Source: Alistipes ihumii AP11 (lineage in GTDB: Bacteria; Bacteroidota; Bacteroidia; Bacteroidales; Rikenellaceae). Taken from it: DNA of 64,000 nt. Positions 8,316 to 17,600 of the stretch are shown one piece after another. Position 1 is the stretch's first letter, and every line of letters starts with the position of its first letter. Position numbers and translations under genes: made by a program. The stretch lies in assembly GCF_025144665.1 (NCBI RefSeq), contig NZ_CP102294.1:620001-684000 (forward strand), written 5' to 3'. The notes under the pieces were generated by a model. That model did not search any database and was not told the origin of the DNA. It saw nothing but the letters and a program-made list of their open reading frames with translations.

Positions 8316-9560
8316 TTATGCACCGAAATTGTCGTACATGATGTTCTCTTCCGGGACGCCCAGACTGTCGAGCATCTTGGTCATCGCGGCGGTCATCATC
8401 GGCGGACCGCAGAGATAGTATTCGATATCCTCGGGCGCTTCGTGATTCTTCAGGTAGTTGTCGAAAATCACCTGATGGATGAAACCGACGTAACCCTTCC
8501 AGTTGTCTTCCTCCTTGGGTTCCGATAGCGCGATATGGAACTTGAAGTTCGGAAATTCCTTCTCGATCTCCTCGAACTGTTCCTCGTAGAAAATCTCGCG
8601 CTTCGAGCGAGCCCCGTACCAGAACGTTACCGGAGTCCGAATTTTCTCGGTTTTGAACAAATGGAAGATATGCGAGCGCATCGGAGCCATGCCGGCACCG
8701 CCGCCGACGAACATCTTTTCGTTCGGAGTATCCTTAACGAAAAATTCGCCGTAAGGACCCGAGATAGTCACCTTGTCGCCCGGCTTGCGCGAGAAGATAT
8801 AGGACGAGCAGATGCCCGGATTGACTTTCATGAAAGCTCCTGCCGTACGGTCCCAAGGCGGCGTGGCTATACGGATGTTGAGCATGATGATGTTGCCTTC
8901 GGCCGGATGATTGGCCATCGAGTAGGCCCGGAACGTCGGCTCGGGATTCTTCGTAACCAGATCCCACATTTTCATATGGTCCCAGTCCTCGCGGTATTCC
9001 TGTTCGACGTCGAAGTCGCGGAAGCGGATCTCGTCGTATTTCGGGATGTCGATCTGAATGTAGCCTCCCGAGCGGAACTTCAGATGCTCGCCTTCGGGCA
9101 GCTTGACGACGAATTCCTTGATAAAGGTCGCCACATTGCGGTTAGAAACCACCTCGCACTCCCATTTCCTGACGCCGAGGACGGCTTCGGGAACCTTGAT
9201 CTTCATATCCTCCTTTACCTTGACCTGACAGCCCAAACGCCATTTCTCGGCCTGCTGCCGACGCGTGAAGAAGTTGACCTCGGTGGGCAGAATGTCGCCG
9301 CCGCCCTCAAGCACCTGACAGCGGCACATGCCGCACGAACCGCCGCCGCCGCAGGCCGACGGGAGGAAAATCCCGTTGTTGCCGAGCGTCGTAAGCAACG
9401 TGCTGCCGGGCTCGACGGTCAGTTGTTTTTCTCCGTCGTTGATGTCGATACGGACCTCTCCGGAAGGAGTCAGTTTCGCTTTGGCATAGAGCAGCAGAAC
9501 GACCAGCAGGAGCGTTACTACGAGAAATGCCGCGATTGCTATGATGATTGATAATCCCAT
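8316..9560 (-). CDS. nqrF: Na(+)-translocating NADH:quinone reductase subunit F
   Basis: The NADH-oxidising entry subunit of the sodium pump, 414 residues. It has one N-terminal membrane anchor (about 3-27), a ferredoxin-like 2Fe-2S domain with cysteines in ACGGGGSCGMCRC plus the later LGCQV, then FAD-binding (RAYSMANHP) and NADH-binding (GGGAGMAPMR, YLCGPPMM) domains. It takes hydride from cytosolic NADH and passes electrons to the membrane subunits. It is the last gene of a complete nqrABCDEF run on the minus strand and starts 20 bases after nqrE ends. Confidence 0.97.
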   Translation of the reverse strand: MGLSIIIAIAAFLVVTLLLVVLLLYAKAKLTPSGEVRIDINDGEKQLTVEPGSTLLTTLGNNGIFLPSACGGGGSCGMCRCQVLEGGGDILPTEVNFFTRRQQAEKWRLGCQVKVKEDMKIKVPEAVLGVRKWECEVVSNRNVATFIKEFVVKLPEGEHLKFRSGGYIQIDIPKYDEIRFRDFDVEQEYREDWDHMKMWDLVTKNPEPTFRAYSMANHPAEGNIIMLNIRIATPPWDRTAGAFMKVNPGICSSYIFSRKPGDKVTISGPYGEFFVKDTPNEKMFVGGGAGMAPMRSHIFHLFKTEKIRTPVTFWYGARSKREIFYEEQFEEIEKEFPNFKFHIALSEPKEEDNWKGYVGFIHQVIFDNYLKNHEAPEDIEYYLCGPPMMTAAMTKMLDSLGVPEENIMYDNFGA

Positions 9561-9580
9561 CTCTACCTTGTGATTTTAAG

Positions 9581-10213
9581 TTACAACTGAATCCCCATGA
9601 ACGTCATGAACGCAATCCCCATCAGACCGGTCAGAATGAAGGTGATACCCGCGCCGCGAAGCGGAGCCGGTACGTTCGAGTAGGCGATCTTCTCCCGAAT
9701 GGCGGCGATCAGCACGATAGCGAGCCACCAGCCGATGCCCGATCCTGCCGCGAAAGAGACAACCTCTCCCATCGAAGCATAATCGCGCTCCTGCATGAAC
9801 AGCGAGCCGCCTAAAATCGCGCAGTTCACGGCGATCAGCGGCAGGAAGATACCCAGCTGGTTATACAGCGCCGGAGCGAATTTCTCGACGACCATCTCGA
9901 CGAGCTGCACGAACGAGGCGATCACGGCGATGAATATGATAAAGCTTAGAAAGCTCAGGTCGATCTCGCTGGCGCCCCCCGGCCCGTATGCCGGATCGAT
10001 CCAGCCGAGCGCGCCCGGAGAAAGGACGTATTCGTTGAGCAGATAGTTGATCGGAACGGTCATCACCATGACGAAAGTCACGGCGATGCCGAGTCCCATA
10101 GCCGTCTTGACGCTCTTGCTGACGGCGATGTAGGAACACATACCGAAGAAGAACGCGAAGACCATGTTGTCTATGAAGATAGACCGAACGAATATGCTGA
10201 TAATGTTTTCCAT
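9581..10213 (-). CDS. nqrE: Na(+)-translocating NADH:quinone reductase subunit E
   Basis: A 210-residue integral membrane subunit with about six transmembrane helices (starting MENIISIFVRSIFIDNMVF, with the family motif FFFGMCSYIAVSKS). NqrE and NqrD form the antiparallel pair at the core of the sodium channel and share a membrane-embedded iron site; a cysteine that could serve is visible in helix 1 (FGMCSY), and another in VNCAILGG. It lies 15 bases after nqrD and 20 bases before nqrF. Confidence 0.97.
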   Translation of the reverse strand: MENIISIFVRSIFIDNMVFAFFFGMCSYIAVSKSVKTAMGLGIAVTFVMVMTVPINYLLNEYVLSPGALGWIDPAYGPGGASEIDLSFLSFIIFIAVIASFVQLVEMVVEKFAPALYNQLGIFLPLIAVNCAILGGSLFMQERDYASMGEVVSFAAGSGIGWWLAIVLIAAIREKIAYSNVPAPLRGAGITFILTGLMGIAFMTFMGIQL

Positions 10214-10228
10214 GTTCTGCCGGATTTA

Positions 10229-10879
10229 CTATTTCTCAATCAGATTACGGTTGCGGCTACGCTGCACCCAGATGATCAGTCCGACGCAAATCAGCGCCAT
10301 CGGCGGCAGGATCATCAGGCCGTTGTTGACGTACCCGGTCTGATACAGCCCGATCTTCTCGAACACAGGATAGCCCCACAGCGTACCCGAGCCGAGCAAC
10401 TCTCGGACGAATCCGAGAATGATCAGAATCAGTCCGTATCCCATACCGTTCCCGAGACCGTCCAAAAACGAAGGCCACGGCTTGTTACCCAGCGCGAACG
10501 CTTCGATACGCCCCATGATGATGCAATTGGTGATAATCAGCCCGACGAAGACCGAAAGCTGCTTGCTCACGTCGTAGACGTAAGCCTTGAGCACCTGGTC
10601 TACGAGAATTACCAGCGAGGCGACGACGACCAGCTGGACGATGATGCGGATCCGCGACGGAATACCCTTGCGGATCAACGATATGATCAGGTTCGAAAAA
10701 GCGGTTACGACCGTCACCGACAAAGCCATGACGAAAGCAGGCTTCAGCTTGGCCGTCACGGCGAGCGCCGAGCAAATGCCCAATATCTGTACCGTAATAG
10801 GATTATTCTGTCCGAAAGGCGAGGTCAGCAGCTTCAGGTTTTTGGCCGAAAAAAGCGGCTCGCGTTCTTGGTTACTCAT
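10229..10879 (-). CDS. nqrD: Na(+)-translocating NADH:quinone reductase subunit D
   Basis: A 216-residue six-helix membrane subunit, homologous to NqrE and RnfA/E-type proteins. Visible landmarks are [17 protein letters not shown], with a conserved helix-1 cysteine, and [19 protein letters not shown]. The start at 10879 ([14 protein letters not shown]) is preferred. It overlaps the 3' end of nqrC by 8 bases, which implies coupled translation; the longer open frame upstream runs back into nqrC. Confidence 0.96.
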   Translation of the reverse strand: MSNQEREPLFSAKNLKLLTSPFGQNNPITVQILGICSALAVTAKLKPAFVMALSVTVVTAFSNLIISLIRKGIPSRIRIIVQLVVVASLVILVDQVLKAYVYDVSKQLSVFVGLIITNCIIMGRIEAFALGNKPWPSFLDGLGNGMGYGLILIILGFVRELLGSGTLWGYPVFEKIGLYQTGYVNNGLMILPPMALICVGLIIWVQRSRNRNLIEK

Positions 10880-11648
10880 GGCTTTCCGAATTTTTGGTTG
10901 ACACTTCGTTCCCGGCCGTCTCGCCGAGCTGCTTTTCGATATAAGCATCATAATCGCTCAAGCAATTTTTCAGCATTTTTTCCACGCCTACGCTCGTCAG
11001 CGTACCGCCCGAGACGGCATCGACCGCATACGGATCGTCGTCGGGCGCTCCGCCCTTAACGAGCCGTATGGCCACGACCCGGCCGTTCTCGAGAATATGC
11101 TTGCCCTTGAACTGAGCCTGAAAGGCGGCCGTCGAAATCTCGGCGCCCAGCCCCGGAGTCTCGCTCTTATGATCGAAGACGACTCCGTTGACGGTATCCC
11201 AGTTGTCGGCCAGCGCGACATAGCCCCAGACAGGCCCCCACAGACCGGCTCCCCAAACGGGAATCACGTAGCTCGTGACGCCTTCGTCGTTCCGGCTGAC
11301 GAAAACGGGCAGGCTGCGCTCGGCGGCAGGCTTGTCGTATTCGGCCTTCAGGTTCGTCAGCAAGGCGAACGCGTTCGCTCCATCGACCCGATCGCCCTCG
11401 ACATTGACGGCATAGCTGTCGACGATGTATTTCTTATACTGCTCGTTGATGTAGGCCGCCTTGTCTTTTACCAGATCGGCGTCGCCGCCCTCGCCGATCG
11501 AGCGGAGAATATCCCCCATTTTCTCGACCCTCGCGTTCTCGGCCTGTACGCCCTTGAGCGACAAAGCCGCGAACGAGAGCACCGCCGCGACGATCACGAC
11601 CATGACCGCCGCGTAGGCGATTATATAGGTATTGCTGTTCTTATTCAT
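10872..11648 (-). CDS. nqrC: Na(+)-translocating NADH:quinone reductase subunit C
   Basis: A 258-residue periplasmic subunit anchored by one N-terminal helix (about 8-30). It carries FMN covalently linked through phosphoester to a threonine, attached by the flavin transferase ApbE (no apbE gene is seen in this window). The flavinylation site is [14 protein letters not shown], near residue 223-236. It reads SGGT where the common form is SGAT; the acceptor Thr is kept. The gene lies 11 bases after nqrB and overlaps nqrD. Confidence 0.96.
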   Translation of the reverse strand: MNKNSNTYIIAYAAVMVVIVAAVLSFAALSLKGVQAENARVEKMGDILRSIGEGGDADLVKDKAAYINEQYKKYIVDSYAVNVEGDRVDGANAFALLTNLKAEYDKPAAERSLPVFVSRNDEGVTSYVIPVWGAGLWGPVWGYVALADNWDTVNGVVFDHKSETPGLGAEISTAAFQAQFKGKHILENGRVVAIRLVKGGAPDDDPYAVDAVSGGTLTSVGVEKMLKNCLSDYDAYIEKQLGETAGNEVSTKNSESHE

Positions 11649-11659
11649 AGCGTTGCACG

Positions 11660-12844
11660 TTATTTAGCGGGTTTCAAACGACGGTTCCGGCGACGGACAT
11701 TGGCCTGTACGACATAGTAGTCGATCAGCGGAGCGACGGCGTTCATGAACAGGATCGAAAGCATCATACCCTCCGGATAGCCCGGATTGACGACGCGGAT
11801 CAGCACGGCCAATGCGCCGATCAGAAATCCGTAAATCCATTTGCCGGTGTTGGTCTGGCTCCCGGTCACCGGATCGGTCGCCATGAACACGGCTCCGAAA
11901 GCGAAGCCGCCCAAAATCAGGTGATAGTAGGCCGGAATATTCATGTACGCATTCAGGCCGATCAGATTGAACAGCAGGCCGGTCAGGTATCCGCCGGCGA
12001 ACACGCTCAGCATGATCCGCCAGCTGGCCACGCCGGTCCAAAGCAGGATGACGGCTCCGATCAGGATCGCGAGCGTCGAGGTCTCGCCTATGCATCCCGG
12101 AATCGTTCCCAAGAACCAGTCCCACGGGCCGCCTTGCGTCCATTGTATCTGCGACGAGCCGGTCAGTACGGCCGAAGCGGCGTCTGTCAGCGGCGTGGCC
12201 CCCGAAAAGCCGTCGACGATCCCCTCGCCCTTGGTCAGGCCGGCAATCCAGATTTTCTCGCCGGAAATGTAGGGCGTATAGGCGAAGAAGATGAACGCCC
12301 GCGCCAGCAGGGCGGGATTGAAGACATTCATGCCCGTTCCCCCGAACACCTCCTTGCCGATGATGACGGCGAAAGCGGTCGCGACGGCCACCATCCACAG
12401 CGGCACGTCGACCGGCATCACCAGCGGAATCAGCAGGCCGCTGACCAGAAAGCCCTCGTTGACCTCGTGACCGCGGATCTGGGCCGAAACGAACTCGATG
12501 CCGAGGCCCACGACGTACGATACGACGATAATGGGCAACACCTTCCAGAAACCGAAGCCGAAACAGGTCCACAGCGAGGCGTCCGCAACGCCCGTCGCGC
12601 GGAAATGCTGCAGGCCCGTGTTGTACATGCCGAAAAGCAAGGCCGGCATCAGCGCCATGACGACGACGATCATCACCCGCTTCAGATCGATGCTGTCGCG
12701 GATATGGCTGCCGTTGCGCGTCACATGATCGGGCACGAACAGAAATGTCTCGAACGCATCGAACGTCGAGTGCAATTTTTCAAACCGGCCCCCCTTCTCG
12801 AAGCTCGGCTTGATTCTATCCATCAGTTTTCTTATTCCTTTCAT
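11660..12844 (-). CDS. nqrB: Na(+)-translocating NADH:quinone reductase subunit B
   Basis: A 394-residue membrane subunit with about ten helices that holds covalent FMN, riboflavin and the quinone site. The FMN-bearing motif is GFSGATPLTDAAS, with the SGAT threonine. Other landmarks are GKEVFGGTGMNVFNPALLAR and the conserved C-terminal ATDPVTGSQTNTGKWIYG. The start at 12844 (MKGIRKLMDRIKPSF) fits the family, with another Met at residue 8. It lies 12 bases after the nqrA stop. Confidence 0.97.
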   Translation of the reverse strand: MKGIRKLMDRIKPSFEKGGRFEKLHSTFDAFETFLFVPDHVTRNGSHIRDSIDLKRVMIVVVMALMPALLFGMYNTGLQHFRATGVADASLWTCFGFGFWKVLPIIVVSYVVGLGIEFVSAQIRGHEVNEGFLVSGLLIPLVMPVDVPLWMVAVATAFAVIIGKEVFGGTGMNVFNPALLARAFIFFAYTPYISGEKIWIAGLTKGEGIVDGFSGATPLTDAASAVLTGSSQIQWTQGGPWDWFLGTIPGCIGETSTLAILIGAVILLWTGVASWRIMLSVFAGGYLTGLLFNLIGLNAYMNIPAYYHLILGGFAFGAVFMATDPVTGSQTNTGKWIYGFLIGALAVLIRVVNPGYPEGMMLSILFMNAVAPLIDYYVVQANVRRRNRRLKPAK

Positions 12845-12856
12845 TTTCGGTGCGGG

Positions 12857-14221
12857 TTAGTTAAGCTCCTTGATCATCAGGTCGATACCCTGACGGATAA
12901 TCTGCTGCATGGCGGTTTTCGACGGATCGACGAACTCGCACAGCGCGAAGTCCTCCTCGATCACTTCGTAAATACCCAGATTCTCCATCTTGTCGATGTC
13001 GCCGGCCAGTATGGCCTTGAGCAGATAGAGCGGATAAATGTCCATCGGAAGATATTTGTCGTAGAGCCCCGTCACGACATAGGCCCTGACGCCTCCGTTC
13101 ATATTCGTGTCGAGCACGTACCGCTTGCGAGGCGTAAGCCACGAAAAATAGCTGCGCGAGACGGAGAACTTATCGAGCCGGGGCATGCCCCAGCCCAGAA
13201 ACTCGAAATGATCGCCCTCGGGAATCACCGTCACCTGATTGCCGTAGAACCCCAGATAGCCGTCCGGCTCGACCCGACGGCCCGTCAGCACGTTGCCGCT
13301 GATGATCCGGTAACCGTGCCCGTCGGACGCGTTGCGCACATCGGCCTTGCGTACGATGCTCGAAACGGGCGCGCCCGAGATCACCTCGTAGTAGCGGGGC
13401 TCGAGTATCTCGGACCCGGTCAGCGCGACGATCTTACGCAGATCGACCCGGCCCGTGCGGAAGAAGCGGCCGATCAGCGCGACATTCTGAATATCGACGG
13501 TCCACACGATCTCGCCCTTGCTGATGGGATCCACATGGTGTATCTGCACGCCGACATTGCCTGCCGGATGAGGCCCGCTGAAATAGTGCTTCTCAACCCC
13601 CTTTACCTGCTCCAATACCCCTTTCGGCGCGTCGGCGTCGAGTCCCAAATGCACGGGACCGGCCGTCAGTTTCGAAAGCATGGCAAAGCCGAGGTTCAGA
13701 TCGTCCAACTGCTGCTCGAGCGCGAAATTCATGTCGGGCGCCAGCGGAGCGCTGTCGAAACCCGATACGAATACGGACTTGGGCGTACTTTGCGGATCGG
13801 CTATGATTCCGTAGGGACGCTGAACGATCATCGGCCAAAGGCCCGAAGAAAGCAGCGCCGAGGTAACGTTCTCCCTCGTGGCCGCCTCGACCGACGGCAC
13901 ATCGAACGCCTCGTAAGACTGCTCCGCCTCGGGAGCGATCACGATGTCGAGTATCCGCCGCTTCTCTCCTCGGTTGACGGCCGTCACGCGGCCGCTGACC
14001 GGAGAGGTGAACAGCACTTGCGGACGATACTTGTCGAAAAACAGCGGAGTCCCGGCCTTCACCGTGTCATCCACTCGCACGAGCAGTTTCGGCGTAATGC
14101 CGAGAAAGTCGTCCGGCCGCACGGCATAGGCATGCACCAAGGGCAGACGCTTCAGCTCCCTGCGCGGCTCGCCCTCGAGCCTTATGTCGAGACCCTTTTT
14201 CAATTTGATGACTTGCGACAT
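12857..14221 (-). CDS. nqrA: Na(+)-translocating NADH:quinone reductase subunit A
   Basis: A 454-residue cytoplasmic-side subunit, first gene of nqrABCDEF; it helps shape the ubiquinone/menaquinone site next to NqrB. Family features: KLKKGLDIRLEGEP at the start, the lipoyl-like segment VDDTVKAGTPLFFDK...FTSPVSGRVTAV, and the C-terminal ILAGDIDKMENLGIYEV. Only about 70 bases separate the start from the terminator of the upstream aminopeptidase gene. The operon promoter should be there, though I see no clear TAnnTTTG. Confidence 0.96.
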   Translation of the reverse strand: MSQVIKLKKGLDIRLEGEPRRELKRLPLVHAYAVRPDDFLGITPKLLVRVDDTVKAGTPLFFDKYRPQVLFTSPVSGRVTAVNRGEKRRILDIVIAPEAEQSYEAFDVPSVEAATRENVTSALLSSGLWPMIVQRPYGIIADPQSTPKSVFVSGFDSAPLAPDMNFALEQQLDDLNLGFAMLSKLTAGPVHLGLDADAPKGVLEQVKGVEKHYFSGPHPAGNVGVQIHHVDPISKGEIVWTVDIQNVALIGRFFRTGRVDLRKIVALTGSEILEPRYYEVISGAPVSSIVRKADVRNASDGHGYRIISGNVLTGRRVEPDGYLGFYGNQVTVIPEGDHFEFLGWGMPRLDKFSVSRSYFSWLTPRKRYVLDTNMNGGVRAYVVTGLYDKYLPMDIYPLYLLKAILAGDIDKMENLGIYEVIEEDFALCEFVDPSKTAMQQIIRQGIDLMIKELN

Positions 14222-14292
14222 ACTGTATAGATATGAGTTTTAGTTAGTAAACATGGTGGTGTATCCCTGTTCGGACGGCCTTCGCCGACATG

Positions 14293-14321
14293 AAAAAGCC
14301 GGCACGGAAAACCGTTCCGGC
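14293..14321 (-). terminator. Intrinsic terminator of the aminopeptidase C gene
   Basis: On the minus strand a GC-rich stem with one mismatch (14298-14307 with 14312-14321, loop AAAA) is followed by five Ts. It lies just after the peptidase stop codon and separates it from nqrA. Confidence 0.75.
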
Positions 14322-14329
14322 CTCCAGGC

Positions 14330-15541
14330 TCAGCGAATACCGAGCTTGGCTTTGAGGTCCTCGGGCAACACGTCCTTACGCACCATGATGCCCGTCGACT
14401 TATAGAGCACGAACGGCACGGACGCATACAGATAGCCGTGGTAGGCTCCCGTATCGCCCCAAGAGTTTTTCACCTTATAGTACTGATTGCCGTTCTGGTC
14501 CTCCGCCACGCCCATGATCAGCATGCCGTGATCGTCGGTCGTCTCGTAATTGTCGAACGCCTGCTGGCGCATCTGCTGCGTGATCGTCTTCTCGGGCAGC
14601 ATGCCGCTCAGATCGAGCGTCATCTTGCGGAGCTCCTCCTCGGTCAGCTTCGTCCACTTCCCTTTCTCCGAATCGCTCATCTCCTCGACTTTCGCCACCG
14701 GCACGATGGCGAAACCCTTGTTATAGGCAAACCCTTTCTCGCTGACGTCCGACGCCCAGTTGACCGCATAGCCTTTCTCGAGCGACGCGTCGACGATCCG
14801 GCGCAAGTCGTCGATCGTTACGTTATAGGACAGCGCGGCATTCCAGTTATCGGGAATTTCGAGCGCGAACGGCTCGTAAAAGGGATGATGCGTGAACGAG
14901 GTCAGCAGCACGTAGTCGTCGGAACGAATGCCCAGCTCCTCGGCGAAACTCTTCGGCGTATACTCCTTGCCCCTGTAGGCGAACTTCTCGGGACGAGGCC
15001 CCAGATAGGCGTCCAAAATGCCGTTCAGCCCGTCCTGCCAAGCGGTCGAGAGCGACTTGTTCGGATTTTCCACCACGGCGTCGACATACGCCTTGATGAC
15101 CGCATCCAACTCGCCGTGCACATGCCGGTCGGTTCCGTAACGCAGGCCGGGATAAACCTCCTCGGGCACGATGCCGTAACGGTCGATGATATACACCACG
15201 TCGTTCAACGTGCCTCCGCCGCCCAGATTGGCGCTGCCGTGCATGCGGACATAGCGTACGGCTTTTTCGAAATATGCGTTGCGGACGATCCACATCTCCG
15301 CCAGATCGTGCTCTCCCTTACCCCGGACGAGCAGGTCACTCTCGACCTCGCCCATACCCGAGAAGCTCCAGCATGTGCCCGAGCGAGACTGATCCTTGAC
15401 CGATGTGACCGGAACGGTCTTCACGTCTTGGAACACATAGGTCTCCGCTTTCTTGTCTTTTTTCTCCTTTTCCTTTGCCGGTCCCTTCGCCACGGCTGCC
15501 GTCGCCACGAAAACCGCCGCCCACAACAGGTACAATTTCAT
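14330..15541 (-). CDS. Aminopeptidase C / bleomycin-hydrolase-type cysteine peptidase, exported
   Basis: A 403-residue papain-fold peptidase of family C1B. The catalytic Cys is in SGTCWSFSGMGEVES, the His in DDHGMLIMGV and the Asn in VKNSWGDTGAY. These enzymes trim N-terminal residues from peptides. Family members in most bacteria are cytosolic; this one starts with a signal peptide (MKLYLLWAAVFVATAAVA), so it probably works in the periplasm. The start is the ATG at 15541; the frame continues upstream only through a TTG codon. A TATATTTG element lies at 15573-15580, and the gene has its own terminator at 14293. Confidence 0.92.
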   Translation of the reverse strand: MKLYLLWAAVFVATAAVAKGPAKEKEKKDKKAETYVFQDVKTVPVTSVKDQSRSGTCWSFSGMGEVESDLLVRGKGEHDLAEMWIVRNAYFEKAVRYVRMHGSANLGGGGTLNDVVYIIDRYGIVPEEVYPGLRYGTDRHVHGELDAVIKAYVDAVVENPNKSLSTAWQDGLNGILDAYLGPRPEKFAYRGKEYTPKSFAEELGIRSDDYVLLTSFTHHPFYEPFALEIPDNWNAALSYNVTIDDLRRIVDASLEKGYAVNWASDVSEKGFAYNKGFAIVPVAKVEEMSDSEKGKWTKLTEEELRKMTLDLSGMLPEKTITQQMRQQAFDNYETTDDHGMLIMGVAEDQNGNQYYKVKNSWGDTGAYHGYLYASVPFVLYKSTGIMVRKDVLPEDLKAKLGIR

Positions 15542-15572
15542 CAATATAAGATTAGGTTTTAATTTACCGTTA

Positions 15573-15580
15573 CAAATATA
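15573..15580 (-). promoter_or_regulatory. Candidate -7 element (TATATTTG) for the aminopeptidase C gene
   Basis: TATATTTG on the minus strand lies 31 bases before the ATG at 15541, in an AT-rich stretch. There is no clear TTTG at the -33 position. Confidence 0.5.
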
Positions 15581-15764
15581 ACACTAAAATTTCTTTTTTC
15601 AGCGTTTGCCCGGAGGCTTATTGCTCGACAAAAGGCACGAATTATCAACATTCGGTCATCAGCGGGTTCCTCCAAAGCGGAACCGCTCCGCCCTGCTCTA
15701 CCCCCCCCCGAAACGGAAACGGCAGCCCGCATTCCATGGCCGCCGATTCGCAAAAAACGGCGCA

Positions 15765-16916
15765 TCAGTAGTCGCATCGTATCTCCGTAAAGCCGCGGCC
15801 GTGACGCTCCATGTGCCGGCGCGTACGCTCGACGAACCGGTCGAAAGCGTCGCGATGCTCGGGCGCGACCGTTTCGCGCGAGTAGCTCGGCACGATATCG
15901 TAGCGACGGCCGGAGGCGCTGTTCGGGTCGCGCGAAATGCAAGTCCAAACGATCAAGTACTCTGGGCGGCAGGATGTCCGGCCCTGTTCGTCGAGCGTCA
16001 GCGTCACGCGGACCGACAGGCCGCCGTCCGTATCCGGGAAACGCTGGTTCGACACGAAATTGCCCATCGAGTAGACCGTCGCCCCGCGTACGTTTCCTGC
16101 CGAATCCTCGATCGTTTCCGCCGGCTGCACGACATGCGGATGCGATCCGATCACCAGATCGGCGCCCCAGCGGTGGAAAGCCGCCGCCAGCTCGCGCTGA
16201 CGGGGGCCGGGCAGTCGCTCGTACTCGTTTCCCCAATGAACGAACAGCGCGACATGAGTGGCTCCGTCCTGCCGGGCCAAGGCGATCTCGCGGCGAATAG
16301 CCACCGTGTCGATGCCGTTCACGCGACACCCGGACGGAACGGGCAAGCCGTTCGTTCCGTAGGTATAATTGAGCAGCGCGACCCGGAACGCTCCCTTTTC
16401 GAGCATCAGAGGATGCCTCTCGCGCGGCGGAACGCTGTCGGCGAAGGCGCCCGTATGGAGTAACCCGGCCTCGTCGAGTGCAGCCAGCGTCGAGCGTATT
16501 CCCTCCGCTCCCCGATCGCAAATGTGATTGTTGGCCAGCACGGCGACATCTACCCCGGCACGGCGCATCGCGCCGGCCAGCGCCTCGGGCGATCGGAAAC
16601 GGGGATAACCGGAATAAGGCTCCTCTCCGAGCGTCGTCTCCAAATTGGCAATGACGAAATCGGCGCTCGAAAAATAGTTGTTCAGCCGGGAAAAACAGGA
16701 GGTATAGTCGAACGAACCGTCCCGCTGCCGGGCGGCGAACACCTGAGGCATGTGCTGCATCAGGTCGCCCGTAAAGATCAGCGTCAGGCTTCGCCGACCG
16801 TTTTCCGCAAACGCTTCCGTCCGCGAGGCCGGCATTCGCTTCTCCCCGCAGGAAGAACAGCCGAAGAAAACGAGCGCGAAAGCGCTCCATGCCGCGAGAA
16901 ACGATCGATTGCCCAT
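15765..16916 (-). CDS. CapA-family metallophosphatase-like lipoprotein
   Basis: A 383-residue protein of the CapA/PgsA family (calcineurin-like fold), members of which are linked to poly-gamma-glutamate capsule making but are mostly unassigned. The N-terminus is a lipoprotein-type signal with Cys near residue 20 or 23 (ALVFFGCSSCGE). Motifs: LIFTGDLMQHMPQ, FVIANLETTLG, AVLANNHICDRG, VALFVHWGNEYE and VIGSHPHVVQPAE, all with the expected metal-binding residues. No other capsule genes are nearby, so a role in polyglutamate synthesis is not supported by context. It is transcribed away from the tatD-like gene; their promoters overlap in a 51-base gap. Confidence 0.9.
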   Translation of the reverse strand: MGNRSFLAAWSAFALVFFGCSSCGEKRMPASRTEAFAENGRRSLTLIFTGDLMQHMPQVFAARQRDGSFDYTSCFSRLNNYFSSADFVIANLETTLGEEPYSGYPRFRSPEALAGAMRRAGVDVAVLANNHICDRGAEGIRSTLAALDEAGLLHTGAFADSVPPRERHPLMLEKGAFRVALLNYTYGTNGLPVPSGCRVNGIDTVAIRREIALARQDGATHVALFVHWGNEYERLPGPRQRELAAAFHRWGADLVIGSHPHVVQPAETIEDSAGNVRGATVYSMGNFVSNQRFPDTDGGLSVRVTLTLDEQGRTSCRPEYLIVWTCISRDPNSASGRRYDIVPSYSRETVAPEHRDAFDRFVERTRRHMERHGRGFTEIRCDY

Positions 16917-16938
16917 TGTACAGCGTTTGCTATCTTTG
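16909..16938 (+). promoter_or_regulatory. Bacteroidetes-type promoter for the tatD-like / tcdA pair
   Basis: TTG at 16909-16911, a 19-base spacer, then TATCTTTG at 16931-16938: a good match to the -33/-7 consensus. It lies 30 bases before the GTG start at 16968 and overlaps the first codons of the divergent CapA-like gene. Confidence 0.75.
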
Positions 16939-16944
16939 TATTCG

Positions 16945-16952
16945 CAAAACTA
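16945..16952 (-). promoter_or_regulatory. Candidate -7 element (TAGTTTTG) for the CapA-like gene
   Basis: TAGTTTTG on the minus strand lies 28 bases before the ATG at 16916. It is interleaved with the plus-strand promoter, so the two divergent genes may interfere with each other. The -33 match is poor. Confidence 0.45.
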
Positions 16953-16967
16953 ATCATTTTTACGTAC

Positions 16968-17600
16968 GTGAACTCCTATTGGGTAGATATTCACACGCAT
17001 CGGCCGCTCGATGGCCGACCTGGCATCCGCAGCCTGCGTATCGGGATCGACTTTCCCGACAGCACCGACGGCAAAATTTCGGCCGGAATCCACCCTTGGG
17101 ATGCGGAGCGTGCGCAACGCGAATGGCTCGACGGAATCAGGGAGCTGCAACCGGCAGCCGTCGGCGAAGTCGGGCTGGACTATGCGACGGACATCGACAG
17201 GGAAGCGCAACGGACATGGCTCGCCCGCCAGAGGGATCTGGCCGCCGAGCTCGGCCTGCCGCTGATCGTACATTGCGTGAGGGCTTACGACGATCTGAAG
17301 GCCATGCTGAGCGGGTTCCCGCTGCCGGTCATCGTACACGGCTTTACCGGCTCCGAACAGCTCGCGTCGCAACTGCTCGACAGAGGCTGGTATCTGTCGT
17401 TCGGCAAAACGGTCGAACGGTCGCCCAAAACCCGCCGGACGCTGCGAAGCATACCTTCCGACAGGCTGTTTCTGGAAACCGATATGTCCGGGGAGGAGAT
17501 CGAGTCGGTCTACCGCCGGGCCGCCGACATCCGGAACGAACCGGCCGAATCGCTCCGCGACGCCGTTCATACGAACTACCTGAACCTGTTCGGCCTATGA
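16968..17600 (+). CDS. TatD-family metal-dependent hydrolase, short form
   Basis: A 210-residue TIM-barrel hydrolase of the TatD DNase family. The metal ligands are visible: the HxH of VDIHTHRPL, the Glu of VGEVGLDYA, the His of LIVHCVRAY, the His of VIVHGFTGS and the Asp of LFLETDMSG. TatD proteins have 3'-5' exonuclease activity and are tied to DNA repair and RNA quality control. About 210 residues is some 50 shorter than the E. coli protein; the early loops appear trimmed. I chose the GTG at 16968 (V/M-NSYWVDIHTH) because there is no ATG close by and the promoter at 16909-16938 rules out starts further upstream. Its TGA overlaps the tcdA ATG. Confidence 0.87.
   Translation: MNSYWVDIHTHRPLDGRPGIRSLRIGIDFPDSTDGKISAGIHPWDAERAQREWLDGIRELQPAAVGEVGLDYATDIDREAQRTWLARQRDLAAELGLPLIVHCVRAYDDLKAMLSGFPLPVIVHGFTGSEQLASQLLDRGWYLSFGKTVERSPKTRRTLRSIPSDRLFLETDMSGEEIESVYRRAADIRNEPAESLRDAVHTNYLNLFGL

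Noticed and set aside
11921-14230. 769-codon plus-strand frame opposite nqrA and nqrB
   Set aside because: Both Nqr subunits are unmistakable on the minus strand; the long frame reflects codon bias.
15701-15709. Run of nine Cs between the CapA-like and aminopeptidase genes
   Set aside because: It could slip during replication, but it is outside any coding region or promoter element, so no phase-variation role is supported.
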